A program made the translations under genes and the position numbers. Below the pieces are notes generated by a model, which was given only the letters and a program-made list of their open reading frames with translations, was not told the origin of the DNA and ran no database searches. A stretch of 64,000 nt of DNA from Albimonas pacifica (GTDB lineage Bacteria > Pseudomonadota > Alphaproteobacteria > Rhodobacterales > Rhodobacteraceae): the NCBI RefSeq assembly GCF_900113695.1, contig NZ_FOQH01000010.1, positions 62,001 to 126,000 of the forward strand, read 5' to 3'. Shown piece after piece: positions 44,611-53,292 of the stretch. Positions within the stretch are counted from its first letter, which is position 1; each line of letters starts with the position of its first letter.

Positions 44611-45314
44611 CCCCGCGCTTCCCCGAGATCGCCCGCGCCGCCGCGGCCGAGGGCCTGCGCGCCGCCGCCTTCGCCCCCCGGGACGGAGAGCTCCCCGCCG
44701 ATCGCCCCGGCGCGCCTGCCGCCGCGGGGGTGCTGCTGGCGGCCGACGGCACGACCTGGGCGCGGTTCCAGGCCTCGCCCGAGGCGCGCGACGGCGCCCC
44801 CGATCCGCTCGACCGCTGGTCGGCGCGGGTGGCGGGGGCGCTGGCCGACCGCTTCGGGGGCCGCGCGGTCCTGCCCGGCGACGGGCCGCCCTGGGCCCCG
44901 TTCCTCGCCTGGGCGCTGCGGGCGGAGCCGGCCTGGCCCTCCCGCCTCGGTCCGCTGCTTCATGCGCGGAGGGGGCTCTGGGCCTCCTGGCGCGCGGCGC
45001 TGGTCTTCGGGGCGCTGGAGGGGGCGCCGCCGCCCCCCGCCCCCGGGCCGCGCCCCTGCGACGCCTGCCCCGCGGCCTGCCTGCGCGCCTGCCCCGCCGG
45101 CGCCTTCGCCGAGACCCCGCAGGGCCCCCGCTACGACGTCCCCGCCTGCGTCGCCCATCTCGAGACCCCGCAGGGCGCCCCCTGCCGGGAGGGCGGCTGC
45201 CTCGCGCGGCATGCCTGCCCGGTGGGGCGGGCGGCGGCGCACGGGCCGGCGCAGGCGGCCTTCCACATGGCCGCCTTCCTGCGCGCCCGCCGGGCCGAGG
45301 GCGCGGCCGGCTGA
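44607..45314 (+). CDS. 4Fe-4S protein, QueG-like C-terminal ferredoxin part
   Basis: This 235-residue protein with a ferredoxin-like cysteine set has C151, C154, C158 and C162 (CDACPAACLRACP), and C181, C193, C198 and C204 in CVAHLETPQGAPC/GGCLARHACPVG. The pattern is like the two-cluster domain of epoxyqueuosine reductase, but the cobalamin-binding half is missing and the first 140 residues are unassigned. The GTG at 44607 overlaps the hydroxylase stop, with no ATG in a fitting place. Coupling to a di-iron oxygenase suggests it could deliver electrons to it; that is inference. Confidence 0.8.
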   Translation: MTPRFPEIARAAAAEGLRAAAFAPRDGELPADRPGAPAAAGVLLAADGTTWARFQASPEARDGAPDPLDRWSARVAGALADRFGGRAVLPGDGPPWAPFLAWALRAEPAWPSRLGPLLHARRGLWASWRAALVFGALEGAPPPPAPGPRPCDACPAACLRACPAGAFAETPQGPRYDVPACVAHLETPQGAPCREGGCLARHACPVGRAAAHGPAQAAFHMAAFLRARRAEGAAG

Positions 45315-45427
45315 CGCCGGGTCGTCCAAGGTCGCTGTGGACAGCGGCCGGGCCCGGCGCCAGAACCCCGCCCGCGCCGGTCCCGGCGCAGGCCCCGCGC
45401 GCCGCCCGCCCTCACGAAGGATGCCCG

Positions 45428-45946
45428 ATGCCCCGCCTGGTGCTGTTCCGTCACGCCAAGTCCGCCTGGGACGATCCGGACCTGCCGGACATCGACCGGC
45501 CGCTCTCCCGCCGCGGGCGGCTCGCCGCCGCGCTGATGGGCGGGTTCCTGGCCGAGGAGGGCCTGCGCCCCGACCTCGTCCTGCTCTCTCCCGCCCTGCG
45601 CACCCGCGACACCTGGCGGCGCGCCGCCGCCGCCGCGGGGTTCGAGCCGCCGGCCCGGACCCGCGCCATCCCCGACCTCTACATGGCCGAGCCCGACACG
45701 GCCCTCGCGATCCTGCGCGAGGAGGGGGCCGAGGCCGGAACCGTCCTCGTCCAGGGCCACGAGCCCGGGACCAGCGCCCTGCTGCGCCGGCTGGTGGGCG
45801 GCCGGCCCGAGGCGCGGCTCGCGCGGGCCTTCGAGAAGTTCCCCACCGCCGCGGTGGCGGCGCTGGACCTGCCCCGCCCCTGGGCCGAGACCGGCTGGGG
45901 CGAGGCGGAATTCGTCCTCTTCGCCACGCCCAAGGACCTGGTCTGA
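45428..45946 (+). CDS. SixA-like histidine phosphatase
   Basis: This 172-residue protein of the phosphoglycerate mutase-like histidine phosphatase family has the catalytic RHAKS motif at 8-12. PLSRRGRLAA, SPALRTRDTWRRAA and the second catalytic histidine in VLVQGHEPGTSALLRRL complete the site. SixA members dephosphorylate phosphohistidine on phosphotransfer proteins. Target proteins are unknown here. The ATG at 45428 follows AAGGATGCCCG. It is a single gene converging with the MarR gene. Confidence 0.92.
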   Translation: MPRLVLFRHAKSAWDDPDLPDIDRPLSRRGRLAAALMGGFLAEEGLRPDLVLLSPALRTRDTWRRAAAAAGFEPPARTRAIPDLYMAEPDTALAILREEGAEAGTVLVQGHEPGTSALLRRLVGGRPEARLARAFEKFPTAAVAALDLPRPWAETGWGEAEFVLFATPKDLV

Positions 45947-46028
45947 CCGCCCGCGTCCGCGTCCGGTCCGGGCCCGCGGCCCCGCCGGGCCGCGCCCGCG
46001 GCGGCCGCGCATCTGGACGGCGCCCATG

Positions 46029-46063
46029 AAAAAGGCGCGCGACGGGTCTCCCCCTCGCGCGCC
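46029..46063 (-). terminator. Rho-independent terminator of the MarR gene
   Basis: Stem GGCGCGCGA (46034-46042) and TCGCGCGCC (46055-46063) with a 12-base loop. On the minus strand it is followed by TTTTT (46029-46033 read in reverse) and lies about 50 bases beyond the MarR stop. Confidence 0.82.
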
Positions 46064-46114
46064 CCGGCCGGCGTCGGCCCGCCCCCCGGCGGCCTTCGGC
46101 GGCGTCTCGTCAGG

Positions 46115-46645
46115 TCACTCGGCGGCGTAGAGCGGCGCCAGGCGACGCGGGCTCATGGCCCGGAAGCGATACGGGCGAAAGGGGGCGCCGTCCTCTGCGA
46201 CCTCCTCCCGGTCCTGGGTCAGGGTCTCGGCCCGGGCGCTGAGCTTCTCGATCGCGGTCTCCAGCGCCGCCTGCTCCTCGGGCGTCAGCGCCTCGAGCAG
46301 ATAGGCCTCGCGCTCGCGCACCTGGCGCTCGATCTCCTTCAGCGCCTCGGCGCCCTCGGGGGTGAGGCGCAGGATCTTGATGCGCCGGTCGGCGCGGTCC
46401 TCCGAGCGCCGGATCAGGCCGCGGTCCTCCAGCGCCGAGGCGGCGCGGGAGATGGCGACCTTGTCGAGCCCGGTCTGCTCGGCGATGGCGCGGGTGGGCT
46501 GGGCCTCGGCCTCGCCGGTCGCAGCCAGCACCCGCCACTCGTCGCGGCTGAGGCCGTGGGCGTCGGCATAGACCTGGCTGATGGCGGCGGACGTCCGCGC
46601 GGCGAGCCGCGCGATACGGAACGGCAGAAAGGCCTGGAGGAGCAT
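46115..46645 (-). CDS. MarR-family transcriptional regulator
   Basis: This 176-residue winged-helix regulator has a DNA-binding core of AIAEQTGLDKVAISRAASALEDRGLIRRSEDRADRRIKILRLTPEG, the classical MarR recognition helix and wing with the DRR signature. Dimerisation helices flank it. The ATG at 46645 with GGAGGAGC-like sequence upstream was preferred to longer readings that run through the promoter. No clear target gene is adjacent; autoregulation is suggested by a TTGAC-N4-GTCAA dyad about 60 bp upstream. The ligand is unknown. Confidence 0.9.
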   Translation of the reverse strand: MLLQAFLPFRIARLAARTSAAISQVYADAHGLSRDEWRVLAATGEAEAQPTRAIAEQTGLDKVAISRAASALEDRGLIRRSEDRADRRIKILRLTPEGAEALKEIERQVREREAYLLEALTPEEQAALETAIEKLSARAETLTQDREEVAEDGAPFRPYRFRAMSPRRLAPLYAAE

Positions 46646-47013
46646 CGGTCGCGTCCCACTTGTTCGATTCTGAGGAAGACCATAGGGGCCGGCCGACGGT
46701 TTCGCCTTGACCTGTGTCAAACGTTTTTCTGAGCCGGACTGATCGTTTCGGCCCGTATTGATCTCAATATGGCAACAGAACGCCGTCCGGATGGCGGCGT
46801 CATCCCCCCGCGGCGTCGATCGCCGCAATCTGTCGACGACTGGCTCGCCGACCGTCGAGTCGCGCGAGCCGGCGCAGCAGGGGCCGAATCGCGGAGAGTC
46901 GCGGCGCCGGCGAGAAGCGCTGGCTGCCGCGCTGTTCGTTAATATAACTGAATGAAAAATGAATTCATCACCGGATCCGCGCGGGCGGATCCGCCAGGGG
47001 AAGGACTTCCGAA
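46646..47013. other. 368-bp divergent control region
   Basis: It contains the MarR operator dyad, then G+C-rich sequence, then an A+T-rich part at about 46936-46970 (TTAATATAACTGAATG). An inverted repeat GGATCCGC-GCGG-GCGGATCC at 46973-46992 lies just before the lipoprotein's ribosome site. No gene is supported. Confidence 0.45.
46707..46720 (-). promoter_or_regulatory. Candidate MarR operator TTGAC-CTGT-GTCAA
   Basis: A perfect five-base dyad with a four-base centre. Read on the minus strand it contains TTGACA, a consensus -35 hexamer for the marR promoter, so a bound regulator would block its own promoter. The -10 is not evident. Confidence 0.45.
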
Positions 47014-47604
47014 TTGCTCGTCGCTCGTCTCGTCGCCGCCCTCGCGCTCGCGGCTCTCGCCGGCTGCGCCACCATCACCCACGGTTCCACCGACACGGTG
47101 AGCATCGACACCCGGCCCTCCGGCGCCTCCTGCACGGTGACGCAGGGCGGCGCGCAGGTGGCGCGGGTGGACCCCACGCCCGGCACGATCATGGTTCCCA
47201 AGAGCAAGCACGACCTGGCCGTGCGCTGCGAGAAGGAGGGCTACCAGCCCGCCGTCGGCTCCGTCGGCTCCGAGTTCCAGGCGATGACCTTCGGCAACAT
47301 CGTCTTCGGCGGGGTGATCGGGGTGGCCGTCGACGCGGCCTCGGGGGCGATGAACGACTACGAACCGATGGTGACCATCGCCCTCCTGCCAGACCGATTC
47401 GAGTCGCAGGGGGAGCGGGACCGGTTCTTCGACAAGCTGCGCGACGACTACATGGCCGAGGCCGCCGACACGATCGCCCGGATCAAGGCCGCCTGCACCG
47501 CGGGCGACGAGTGCACGCGCCAGGTCGAGATCGCCGAGCAGCGCCGCACCGAGCGGCTGGTCGACATCGAGGCCAAGCGCCAGCAGGCGCGGGTCGCCGG
47601 CTGA
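47014..47604 (+). CDS. Lipoprotein with PEGA-like domain
   Basis: This 196-residue putative lipoprotein has a signal peptide at residues 1-17 ending in the lipobox LAGC, with the lipidated cysteine at 18. The next part, VSIDTRPSGASCTVTQGG, resembles a PEGA surface-protein motif. A glycine-rich hydrophobic segment (GNIVFGGVIGVAVDAASG) and a charged helical C-terminus follow. The only start that gives a signal peptide is TTG at 47014, with GGGGAAGGA eight bases upstream; earlier codons are blocked by a stop. Function unknown; residue 19 is alanine, which would favour outer-membrane sorting. Confidence 0.78.
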   Translation: MLVARLVAALALAALAGCATITHGSTDTVSIDTRPSGASCTVTQGGAQVARVDPTPGTIMVPKSKHDLAVRCEKEGYQPAVGSVGSEFQAMTFGNIVFGGVIGVAVDAASGAMNDYEPMVTIALLPDRFESQGERDRFFDKLRDDYMAEAADTIARIKAACTAGDECTRQVEIAEQRRTERLVDIEAKRQQARVAG

Positions 47605-47651
47605 CGCGCCTCCACGCCCGTTCCCGGCCGCGCCGGGGGCGGTGCGCGGCG

Positions 47652-47843
47652 TCAGAAGTCCGAGACGATGCCCTTCTTCTCCCAGTCGCCGAAGCGGGTG
47701 GGCTCGGGGCCGTCGCGGCCGCCCAGTTCGGGGGGCAGGGGAGGGCGCCTGGCCTCCTCCTCGCGGCGCACGGCGGCCTCGGCCAGCGCGCGCTCCGCGG
47801 CGGCGCGCAGCCGCGCCTCTTTCTCGCCGGTCCCGTCCGCCAT
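47652..47843 (-). CDS. DUF1674 protein (succinate dehydrogenase assembly factor 4-like)
   Basis: This 63-residue protein ends in the hallmark LGGRDGPEPTRFGDWEKKGIVSDF region (GPEPTRFGDWEKKG). It is related to SdhAF4/Sdh8, which binds flavinylated SdhA during assembly of succinate dehydrogenase. The ATG at 47843 has GGGAG upstream and gives the family's short length; a longer reading to 47966 adds unconserved residues. It is divergent from htpX, an arrangement I recall in Rhodobacterales. Confidence 0.88.
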   Translation of the reverse strand: MADGTGEKEARLRAAAERALAEAAVRREEEARRPPLPPELGGRDGPEPTRFGDWEKKGIVSDF

Positions 47844-47964
47844 ATATCTTCTCCCGAGCCGCCTGGCGCGCGCGTGCTCCGCGCCTCCCCGGACATAGTC
47901 CGCGAAGGCGCCGGCCGCAAACCCCCGGGCGGGGCGGACCTCCTTCGTGCGGGACTGCGAAGCC

Positions 47965-48978
47965 ATGAACTACGTCAAGACGGCGATGCTGCTGGCCTTC
48001 CTCACCGCGCTCTTCATGGGCGTGGGCTACCTGCTGGGCGGCGGCTCGGGGATGGTGATCGCGCTGGTCGTGGCGATCGGCATGAACGCCTTCGCCTACT
48101 GGAATTCCGACAGCCTGGCCCTGCGCGCCCACCGCGCGAAGGAAGTCGACGCCGCCTCCGCGCCCGAGCTGCACGCCATGGTCGCGCGGCTGGCGAAGAA
48201 CGCCGGCCTGCCGATGCCCAGGGTCTGCGTGATCGAGGCCGAGCAGCCCAACGCCTTCGCCACCGGCCGCAACCCCCAGAACGCCGCCGTCGCCGTCACC
48301 ACCGGCCTGATGCGCCAGCTCGACCGCGACGAGCTCGCCGGCGTCGTCGCCCATGAGCTCGCCCATATCCGCAACCGCGACACGCTGATCATGACGATGG
48401 CCGCCACCGTGGCCGGCGCGATCTCGATGCTCGCCCAGTTCGGCCTGTTCTTCGGCGGCGGCGCGCGGGACGACCGCAACCCGCTGGGCATCGTCGGCGT
48501 CATCGCCGCGGCGCTCTTCGCGCCCTTCGCGGCGATGCTGATCCAGATGATGATCTCGCGCACCCGCGAATACGCCGCCGACCGCGCCGGGGCCGAGATC
48601 TGCGGCGACCCGCTGGCGCTGGCCTCGGCGCTCCGCCGCATCGCCGGCGGCGGCAAGGCGCGGGTGATGGAGAGCGCCGAGCGCGATCCCGCCACCGCCC
48701 ACATGTTCATCGTCAACCCGCTGGCCGGGCGCGGGGCGGACAACCTGTTCTCGACCCACCCCGCCACCGCCAACCGCATCGCCGCGCTCGAGGCGCTGGC
48801 CCGCGGGATGGGCCGCCCCGGCGGCGGCCACCGCGCCGCCCCCGCCGGCTGGAACCCGCTGGCGGCGGAGGAGGAGACCGTCGACGCCGGCGCCGAGGAC
48901 CCCGCGCGCCCCGGCCCGGTCCGCCAGGCCCCCACCCGCATCCCCCGCTCCGGCGGCCGGGCCGGCCCCTGGCGGTGA
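47965..48978 (+). CDS. htpX: Membrane zinc metalloprotease HtpX
   Basis: This 337-residue M48 membrane protease degrades misfolded membrane proteins. The zinc motif HELAH is at 130-134, with the third ligand glutamate in [15 protein letters not shown]. Two N-terminal helices (4-25, 28-46) and two further ones (about 142-160 and 174-195) place the active site in the cytoplasm. [28 protein letters not shown] is the family C-terminal mark, after which a proline-rich tail of about 50 residues is specific here. The ATG at 47965 is the usual start [12 protein letters not shown]. Confidence 0.96.
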   Translation: MNYVKTAMLLAFLTALFMGVGYLLGGGSGMVIALVVAIGMNAFAYWNSDSLALRAHRAKEVDAASAPELHAMVARLAKNAGLPMPRVCVIEAEQPNAFATGRNPQNAAVAVTTGLMRQLDRDELAGVVAHELAHIRNRDTLIMTMAATVAGAISMLAQFGLFFGGGARDDRNPLGIVGVIAAALFAPFAAMLIQMMISRTREYAADRAGAEICGDPLALASALRRIAGGGKARVMESAERDPATAHMFIVNPLAGRGADNLFSTHPATANRIAALEALARGMGRPGGGHRAAPAGWNPLAAEEETVDAGAEDPARPGPVRQAPTRIPRSGGRAGPWR

Positions 48979-49099
48979 CGCCGCGGGCTCTGGCGCCGGG
49001 GCCGCGGGGGCTTTAAGGCGCGTGCCAAGCGCCCGACGGCCCCCCGGGGCCGCGCGACGGGCCCCTGCAAGGATCGTCCCGAGCCGTGAGCCGCCAGCC

Positions 49100-50473
49100 G
49101 TGACCCAGCCGCCCCGCCCCCGCCGCAAGGGCCCCCGCCCTCCGAACGGCGAGGCGCCCGCCCCGCGGAGCGAGGCCGCCTCCCCGGCCGAGCGCCCCCA
49201 TGCCGAGCGGATCGAGGCCCTGCGCCTGCTGACCGGCGTGCTGCGCGAGCGCCGCGCCCTGGCCGACCTCACCGCGACCGCCCCCGACCTGCCCCCCGCG
49301 ATCCGCGCCCGCGCCGGGCACCGCGCGGCCGAGACGCTGCGCCGGCTCGGCCAGGCCGACGCCGTGCTGGCGCGCTTCCTGCGCCGCACGCCTCCGCCCC
49401 CCGCCCAGGACGCCCTGCGCCTCGCGGCCGTCGAGATGCTGCACCTCTCCGAGGCGCCCCACGCCGTCGCCGACGGGGCCGTGGCCGCCGTGCGCGCCCA
49501 GAAGGGCGGCGAGCGGCTGACCGGCCTCGTCAACGCCGTCGCGCGCCGGATCGCGGACGAGGGCGCGCCGCTGTGGGCCGCCCGCGACCCCGAGCGCGAC
49601 GCCATGCCCAACTGGCTGCGCGGGCGGCTGTCCTCGGCCTGGGGCGCCCAGGCGGTGCGCGGCATCGCCGCCGCCCATCTCGCCGCGCCCCCCGCCGACC
49701 TGACGCCCCGCGACCCCGCCGGCGCCGAGGCGCTGGCCGAGAAGCTGGGCGCCGACCTGCTCCCCACCGGCTCGATCCGCCTGCGCGGCCGGGCCCAGAT
49801 CTCCGCCCTGCCGGGGTTCGAGGGCGGCGAGTGGTGGGTGCAGGACGCCGCCGCCGCCCTGCCGGCCCGGATGCTGGGCGAGGTCGCGGGCCTGCGCGTC
49901 CTCGACCTCTGCGCCGCGCCCGGCGGCAAGACCCTGCAGCTCGCCGCCGCCGGGGCGCAGGTCACCGCGCTCGACATCTCCGAGCCCCGGCTCGAGCGGC
50001 TGCACGAGAACCTCGGGCGCATGGGGCTTTCGGCCGAGATCCTGGCCGCCGACGCCCTCGAATGGCGCCCCGACGCGCCCTACGACGCGATCCTCCTCGA
50101 CGCCCCCTGCTCGGCCACCGGCACCGGGCGGCGGCATCCCGACATGATCCACCTGCGCGGCGGCGACCTCGACCTCGCCGCCCTGACCGCGCTGCAGGAC
50201 CGGCTCCTCGACCGCGCCTTCCGCTGGCTGGTCCCCGGCGGGCGCCTGGTCTTCGCCACCTGCTCCCTGCTGCCGGAGGAGGGCGAGATCCGGGCCGAGG
50301 GCTTCCTCGCCCGCACCCCCGCGGCCGCCGCCCTCCCCGCCGATCCCGAGAAGCTGGGGATCCCGGCCGAGTGGGTCTCGCCGGCCGGTTTCCTGCGCAC
50401 GAGGCCGGATTTCTGGCCACAGTCCGGGGGTTTGGACGGGTTTTTCGCCGCAGGATTCCTCAACAGGCCGTGA
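49100..50473 (+). CDS. rsmB: RsmB-family 16S rRNA cytosine-C5 methyltransferase
   Basis: This 457-residue NOL1/NOP2/Sun enzyme with an N-terminal NusB-like RNA-binding domain (about 30-155) and a C-terminal methyltransferase domain should methylate C967 of 16S rRNA. The SAM loop is VLDLCAAPGGKTLQL, and the two catalytic cysteines are in LLDAPCSATGTGRRHPD and FATCSLLPEEGE. I placed the start at GTG 49100; a GTG at 49022 in frame would add 26 arginine/alanine-rich residues and cannot be excluded, as neither has a strong ribosome site. Next on the same strand is a heparinase family gene. Confidence 0.92.
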   Translation: MTQPPRPRRKGPRPPNGEAPAPRSEAASPAERPHAERIEALRLLTGVLRERRALADLTATAPDLPPAIRARAGHRAAETLRRLGQADAVLARFLRRTPPPPAQDALRLAAVEMLHLSEAPHAVADGAVAAVRAQKGGERLTGLVNAVARRIADEGAPLWAARDPERDAMPNWLRGRLSSAWGAQAVRGIAAAHLAAPPADLTPRDPAGAEALAEKLGADLLPTGSIRLRGRAQISALPGFEGGEWWVQDAAAALPARMLGEVAGLRVLDLCAAPGGKTLQLAAAGAQVTALDISEPRLERLHENLGRMGLSAEILAADALEWRPDAPYDAILLDAPCSATGTGRRHPDMIHLRGGDLDLAALTALQDRLLDRAFRWLVPGGRLVFATCSLLPEEGEIRAEGFLARTPAAAALPADPEKLGIPAEWVSPAGFLRTRPDFWPQSGGLDGFFAAGFLNRP

Positions 50474-50585
50474 CACGCCCGCCCGCGCAGGCCATGTTGC
50501 GCCGCGTCAGGGGCTGGGACCGCGCCGAGCTGCGCTCGTCGCGGGTTTCGTGCTGCCGACGAGAGGAAAGGCGACAAGGACCAAC

Positions 50586-52211
50586 GTGAGCGGACTGCTG
50601 GACAGCCTCGGGCTGGGGCCTCGCGCCCCGCGGGAACTCGCCTTCAAGGCCGAGCCCCTGTGGATCGGCGACGCCGCCGCCGCCCGTCGCCTGATGGGGG
50701 GAACCTTCCGCTTCGCCGGCCAGGAGGTGCGCGCCCGCGACCTGGGTCCCTGGCGTCTCTCGCCGCCCAGCCAGGACTTCGCCGACGCGCTGCACGGCTT
50801 CGCCTGGCTCGACGATCTCGCGGCGCTGGGCACGCGCGAGGCGCGCCGCACCGCCCAGTCCTGGGTGTTCGGCTGGATCGCCCAGCACGGCGACGGGCAG
50901 GGCGCCGGCTGGGGCCCCGAGGTCGCCGGCCAGCGCGCCATGCACTGGCTGGAGCGGGCGGAATTCGTCCTCGACGGCGCCTCCGACGACCTGCTGCGGC
51001 GGTTCCTGAAATCCCTCGCGGTCCATGCCAAGCGCCTGCGCAAGGGCCTCGACCAGGCGCCCGAGGGGCTGGGCCGCCTGCGCGCCGCGACCGGCCTGCT
51101 GCACGCGGTGCTGGCGACCGACCCCTCCGACGCCGGCCGCGCCGCCGCCGCGCGCCGCCTCGGCGCCGCCGCGGGGCTGGCGATCGACGAGGACGGCGGC
51201 CTCGCCTCCCGCAACCCCGAGCGCCTGTGCGAGGCGCTGATCCTGCTCGCCGTCGGCGCCCGCCGCCTGCGCGAGGCCGGGGTCGAGCCCGAGCGCGCCC
51301 ATTCCGACGCCGTGTTCCGCGCCCAGTCCGCCCTGCGCGCCCTGCGGATGCGCGACGGCGGCCTGCCGCGGTTCCACGGCGGCGGGCCGGGCGCGCCCGG
51401 CCGGCTCGACCACGCCCTGTCGCTCGCCCATCCCCGCAAGGCGCCCCCGCCGCGGGACCGCGCCATGGGCTTCGTGCGCCTCTCCGCCGGCCGGGTGACG
51501 GCGGCGATCGACGCCGCCGCGCCGCCCAGGGGCCGCAACGCCCACGCCTCGACGCTGGCCTTCGAGCTCGCGGTCGGCGGCGCCCGGCTGGTGGTCAACT
51601 GCGGCCCCGCCGGCGCCGCCGAGGGCGACTGGGCCGCCGCCTGCCGCGCCACCGCCGCCCAGTCGGCGCTGTCGATCGAGGGCGTCAGCTCCTCGCGCAT
51701 CTCCTCGACCGCCCGCGGCCCCGGCCCCCACCCGTTCGTGGAAGGCCCGAAGACGGTGGAAGCCGAGACCACCCAGGACCTCGACGGCGCCTGGTTCCTC
51801 GGCGTGCACGACGGCTACGCGGCCAGCCACGGCCTCGCCCACCGCCGCCGCCTGTTCCTCTCCCCCGACGGCCGCGACTTCCGCGGCGAGGACCTGCTCG
51901 AGCCCACCGACGCCCGCACCCGCGCGCGCTTCGAGAAGGTGCTGCGCAACCACGGCCCCGTCGGCGTGCCCTTCGCGATCCACTTCCACCTGCACCCCGA
52001 CGTGGAGGCGGAGCTGGACGGCGAGATCGTGATCCTGACGCTCCCCGAGTCCCGCTGGCGCTTCGTGGTCACCGGCGCGGCCCCGAAGCTGCGCGACAGC
52101 GTCTACTTCGAGCCGGGCGAGCCCGAGCCCCGCGCCGCCCGCCAGATCGTGGTCCCCTCCCGCCTCGCCGGCGACTCCGCCGTCGTCGCCTGGGGGTTCC
52201 GGAGGCTCTAG
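50586..52211 (+). CDS. Heparinase II/III family protein
   Basis: This 541-residue protein has an alpha/alpha toroid half (LSPPSQDFADALHGFAWLDDLAALG onward) and a beta-sandwich half of the heparinase II/III type (the GRNAHASTLAFELAVGGARLVVNCGP core, AQSALSIEGVSSSR, HDGYAASHGLAHRRRLFLSPDG). No signal peptide is visible, unlike classical periplasmic lyases. The family gene between rsmB and purH is, from memory, usual in alphaproteobacteria; its polysaccharide substrate is unknown. GTG at 50586 has AAGGA at five bases and was preferred to a GTG 36 bases earlier. Confidence 0.88.
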   Translation: MSGLLDSLGLGPRAPRELAFKAEPLWIGDAAAARRLMGGTFRFAGQEVRARDLGPWRLSPPSQDFADALHGFAWLDDLAALGTREARRTAQSWVFGWIAQHGDGQGAGWGPEVAGQRAMHWLERAEFVLDGASDDLLRRFLKSLAVHAKRLRKGLDQAPEGLGRLRAATGLLHAVLATDPSDAGRAAAARRLGAAAGLAIDEDGGLASRNPERLCEALILLAVGARRLREAGVEPERAHSDAVFRAQSALRALRMRDGGLPRFHGGGPGAPGRLDHALSLAHPRKAPPPRDRAMGFVRLSAGRVTAAIDAAAPPRGRNAHASTLAFELAVGGARLVVNCGPAGAAEGDWAAACRATAAQSALSIEGVSSSRISSTARGPGPHPFVEGPKTVEAETTQDLDGAWFLGVHDGYAASHGLAHRRRLFLSPDGRDFRGEDLLEPTDARTRARFEKVLRNHGPVGVPFAIHFHLHPDVEAELDGEIVILTLPESRWRFVVTGAAPKLRDSVYFEPGEPEPRAARQIVVPSRLAGDSAVVAWGFRRL

Positions 52212-52269
52212 CCGCCTCCCCCGGCCCGCCGCCCCCGCGCCGTGCGCCGCCCATGCGCTCGCCGCGCCC

Positions 52270-53172
52270 TCAGTCCCCCGTCTCCCGCATCTCCTCGATG
52301 ATCCCCAGCAGCGCCTCCACCGCCCGGGTCCGGCGCCGCCGGGGATGGGAGAGGACCGCGAAGGCCCGTTCCGGCCGCGGCGCCCAGTCGACCCGGCGCA
52401 GCGCCAGGCCCCGCGCCTCGGGCGCCGGCCCCACCGCCCGGCGGGAGAGCATCGTGGCGCAGCCCCCCTCCGCCGCCGCCGCCAGCGCCGCCTCGTTCGA
52501 GGGCAGCTCAAGCGCCACCTGCAGGTCCGCCACCGTCAGCCCCAGGCCCGCGAAATGCGCCTCGACCTCCGCGCGCGTGCCCGAGCCCGCCTCCCGCAGC
52601 GCCCAGGCCCACCGGCGGTAGTCCTGCCCCCGGATCGCCCCCGAGGCCGCTGGGTGGTCCAGCCCCACCGCCAGCACCAGCTCGTCGCGCGCCACCACCT
52701 GCCGCCGCAGGTCCGAGGCCGGCAGCGGCCCCTCGACGAAGCCGAGGTCCGCCGCCCCCTCCTCGACCGCCCGGGCCGCCTCGGCGGTGTTGCCGATGGC
52801 GAGCGCGATCTCCACCTCCGGGTGCCGCCGCCGCAGGGCCGCGAGCCGGGCCGGCAGCCAGTGGCTCGCCGCCGTCTGGCTGGCCCGCAGCCGCAGCCGC
52901 CCCCGTGGGCGCTGCGCGAGATCGGCCAGCAGCAGCTCCGCCGCCTCCGCCTGCGCCAGCACCGCGCGGGCCGAGGCGACGAAGCCGCGCCCCTCCTCGG
53001 TCAGCGCGATCCCCCGCCCGATCCGGTCGAAGAGCCTGACCCCGTGGCGCCGCTCCAGCGCCGACACCGCCGCCGAGACCGCCGACTGGGTCAGGTGCAA
53101 CGCCTCCGCCGCGCGGGTCATGTGCCCGCGCTCGGCCACGGCGAGGAAGATGCGCAACTGCTCCAGCGTCAT
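52270..53172 (-). CDS. LysR-family transcriptional regulator (YeiE-like)
   Basis: This 300-residue LysR regulator starts with the winged helix-turn-helix [40 protein letters not shown] and has a two-lobed effector domain ([23 protein letters not shown] onward). It is divergent from a YeiH-type transporter gene, as yeiE is from yeiH in E. coli, so it very likely controls that gene. The effector could be sulfite or another sulfur compound, on the analogy of YeiE. ATCGAT palindromes lie between the two genes. The start is the ATG at 53172. Confidence 0.92.
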   Translation of the reverse strand: MTLEQLRIFLAVAERGHMTRAAEALHLTQSAVSAAVSALERRHGVRLFDRIGRGIALTEEGRGFVASARAVLAQAEAAELLLADLAQRPRGRLRLRASQTAASHWLPARLAALRRRHPEVEIALAIGNTAEAARAVEEGAADLGFVEGPLPASDLRRQVVARDELVLAVGLDHPAASGAIRGQDYRRWAWALREAGSGTRAEVEAHFAGLGLTVADLQVALELPSNEAALAAAAEGGCATMLSRRAVGPAPEARGLALRRVDWAPRPERAFAVLSHPRRRRTRAVEALLGIIEEMRETGD

Positions 53173-53183
53173 GCCCAAATGAT

Positions 53184-53221
53184 CGACGTTTCCGATCGAT
53201 CTGCCAAGACCAATCGATTGG
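53184..53221. promoter_or_regulatory. LysR-type operator region with ATCGAT dyads
   Basis: CCAATCGATTGG at 53210-53221 is a perfect 12-bp palindrome. CGATCGATC lies about 20 bp before it, so ATCGAT recurs with about two helical turns between centres. It lies in the 120-bp gap between divergent lysR and yeiH genes and fits a recognition plus activation site pair. Confidence 0.5.
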
Positions 53222-53292
53222 ACTTGAGGACGTCGCGCCCCGATCTTCTCCCCATCGCCCGCAGCCCCCGAAACCCCCGGTGCAGAGACCCC

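Noticed and set aside
46758-46955. A 65-codon plus-strand frame in the marR/lipoprotein gap
   Set aside because: It starts inside the marR upstream region, has no ribosome site or recognisable sequence, and overlaps the likely promoter.
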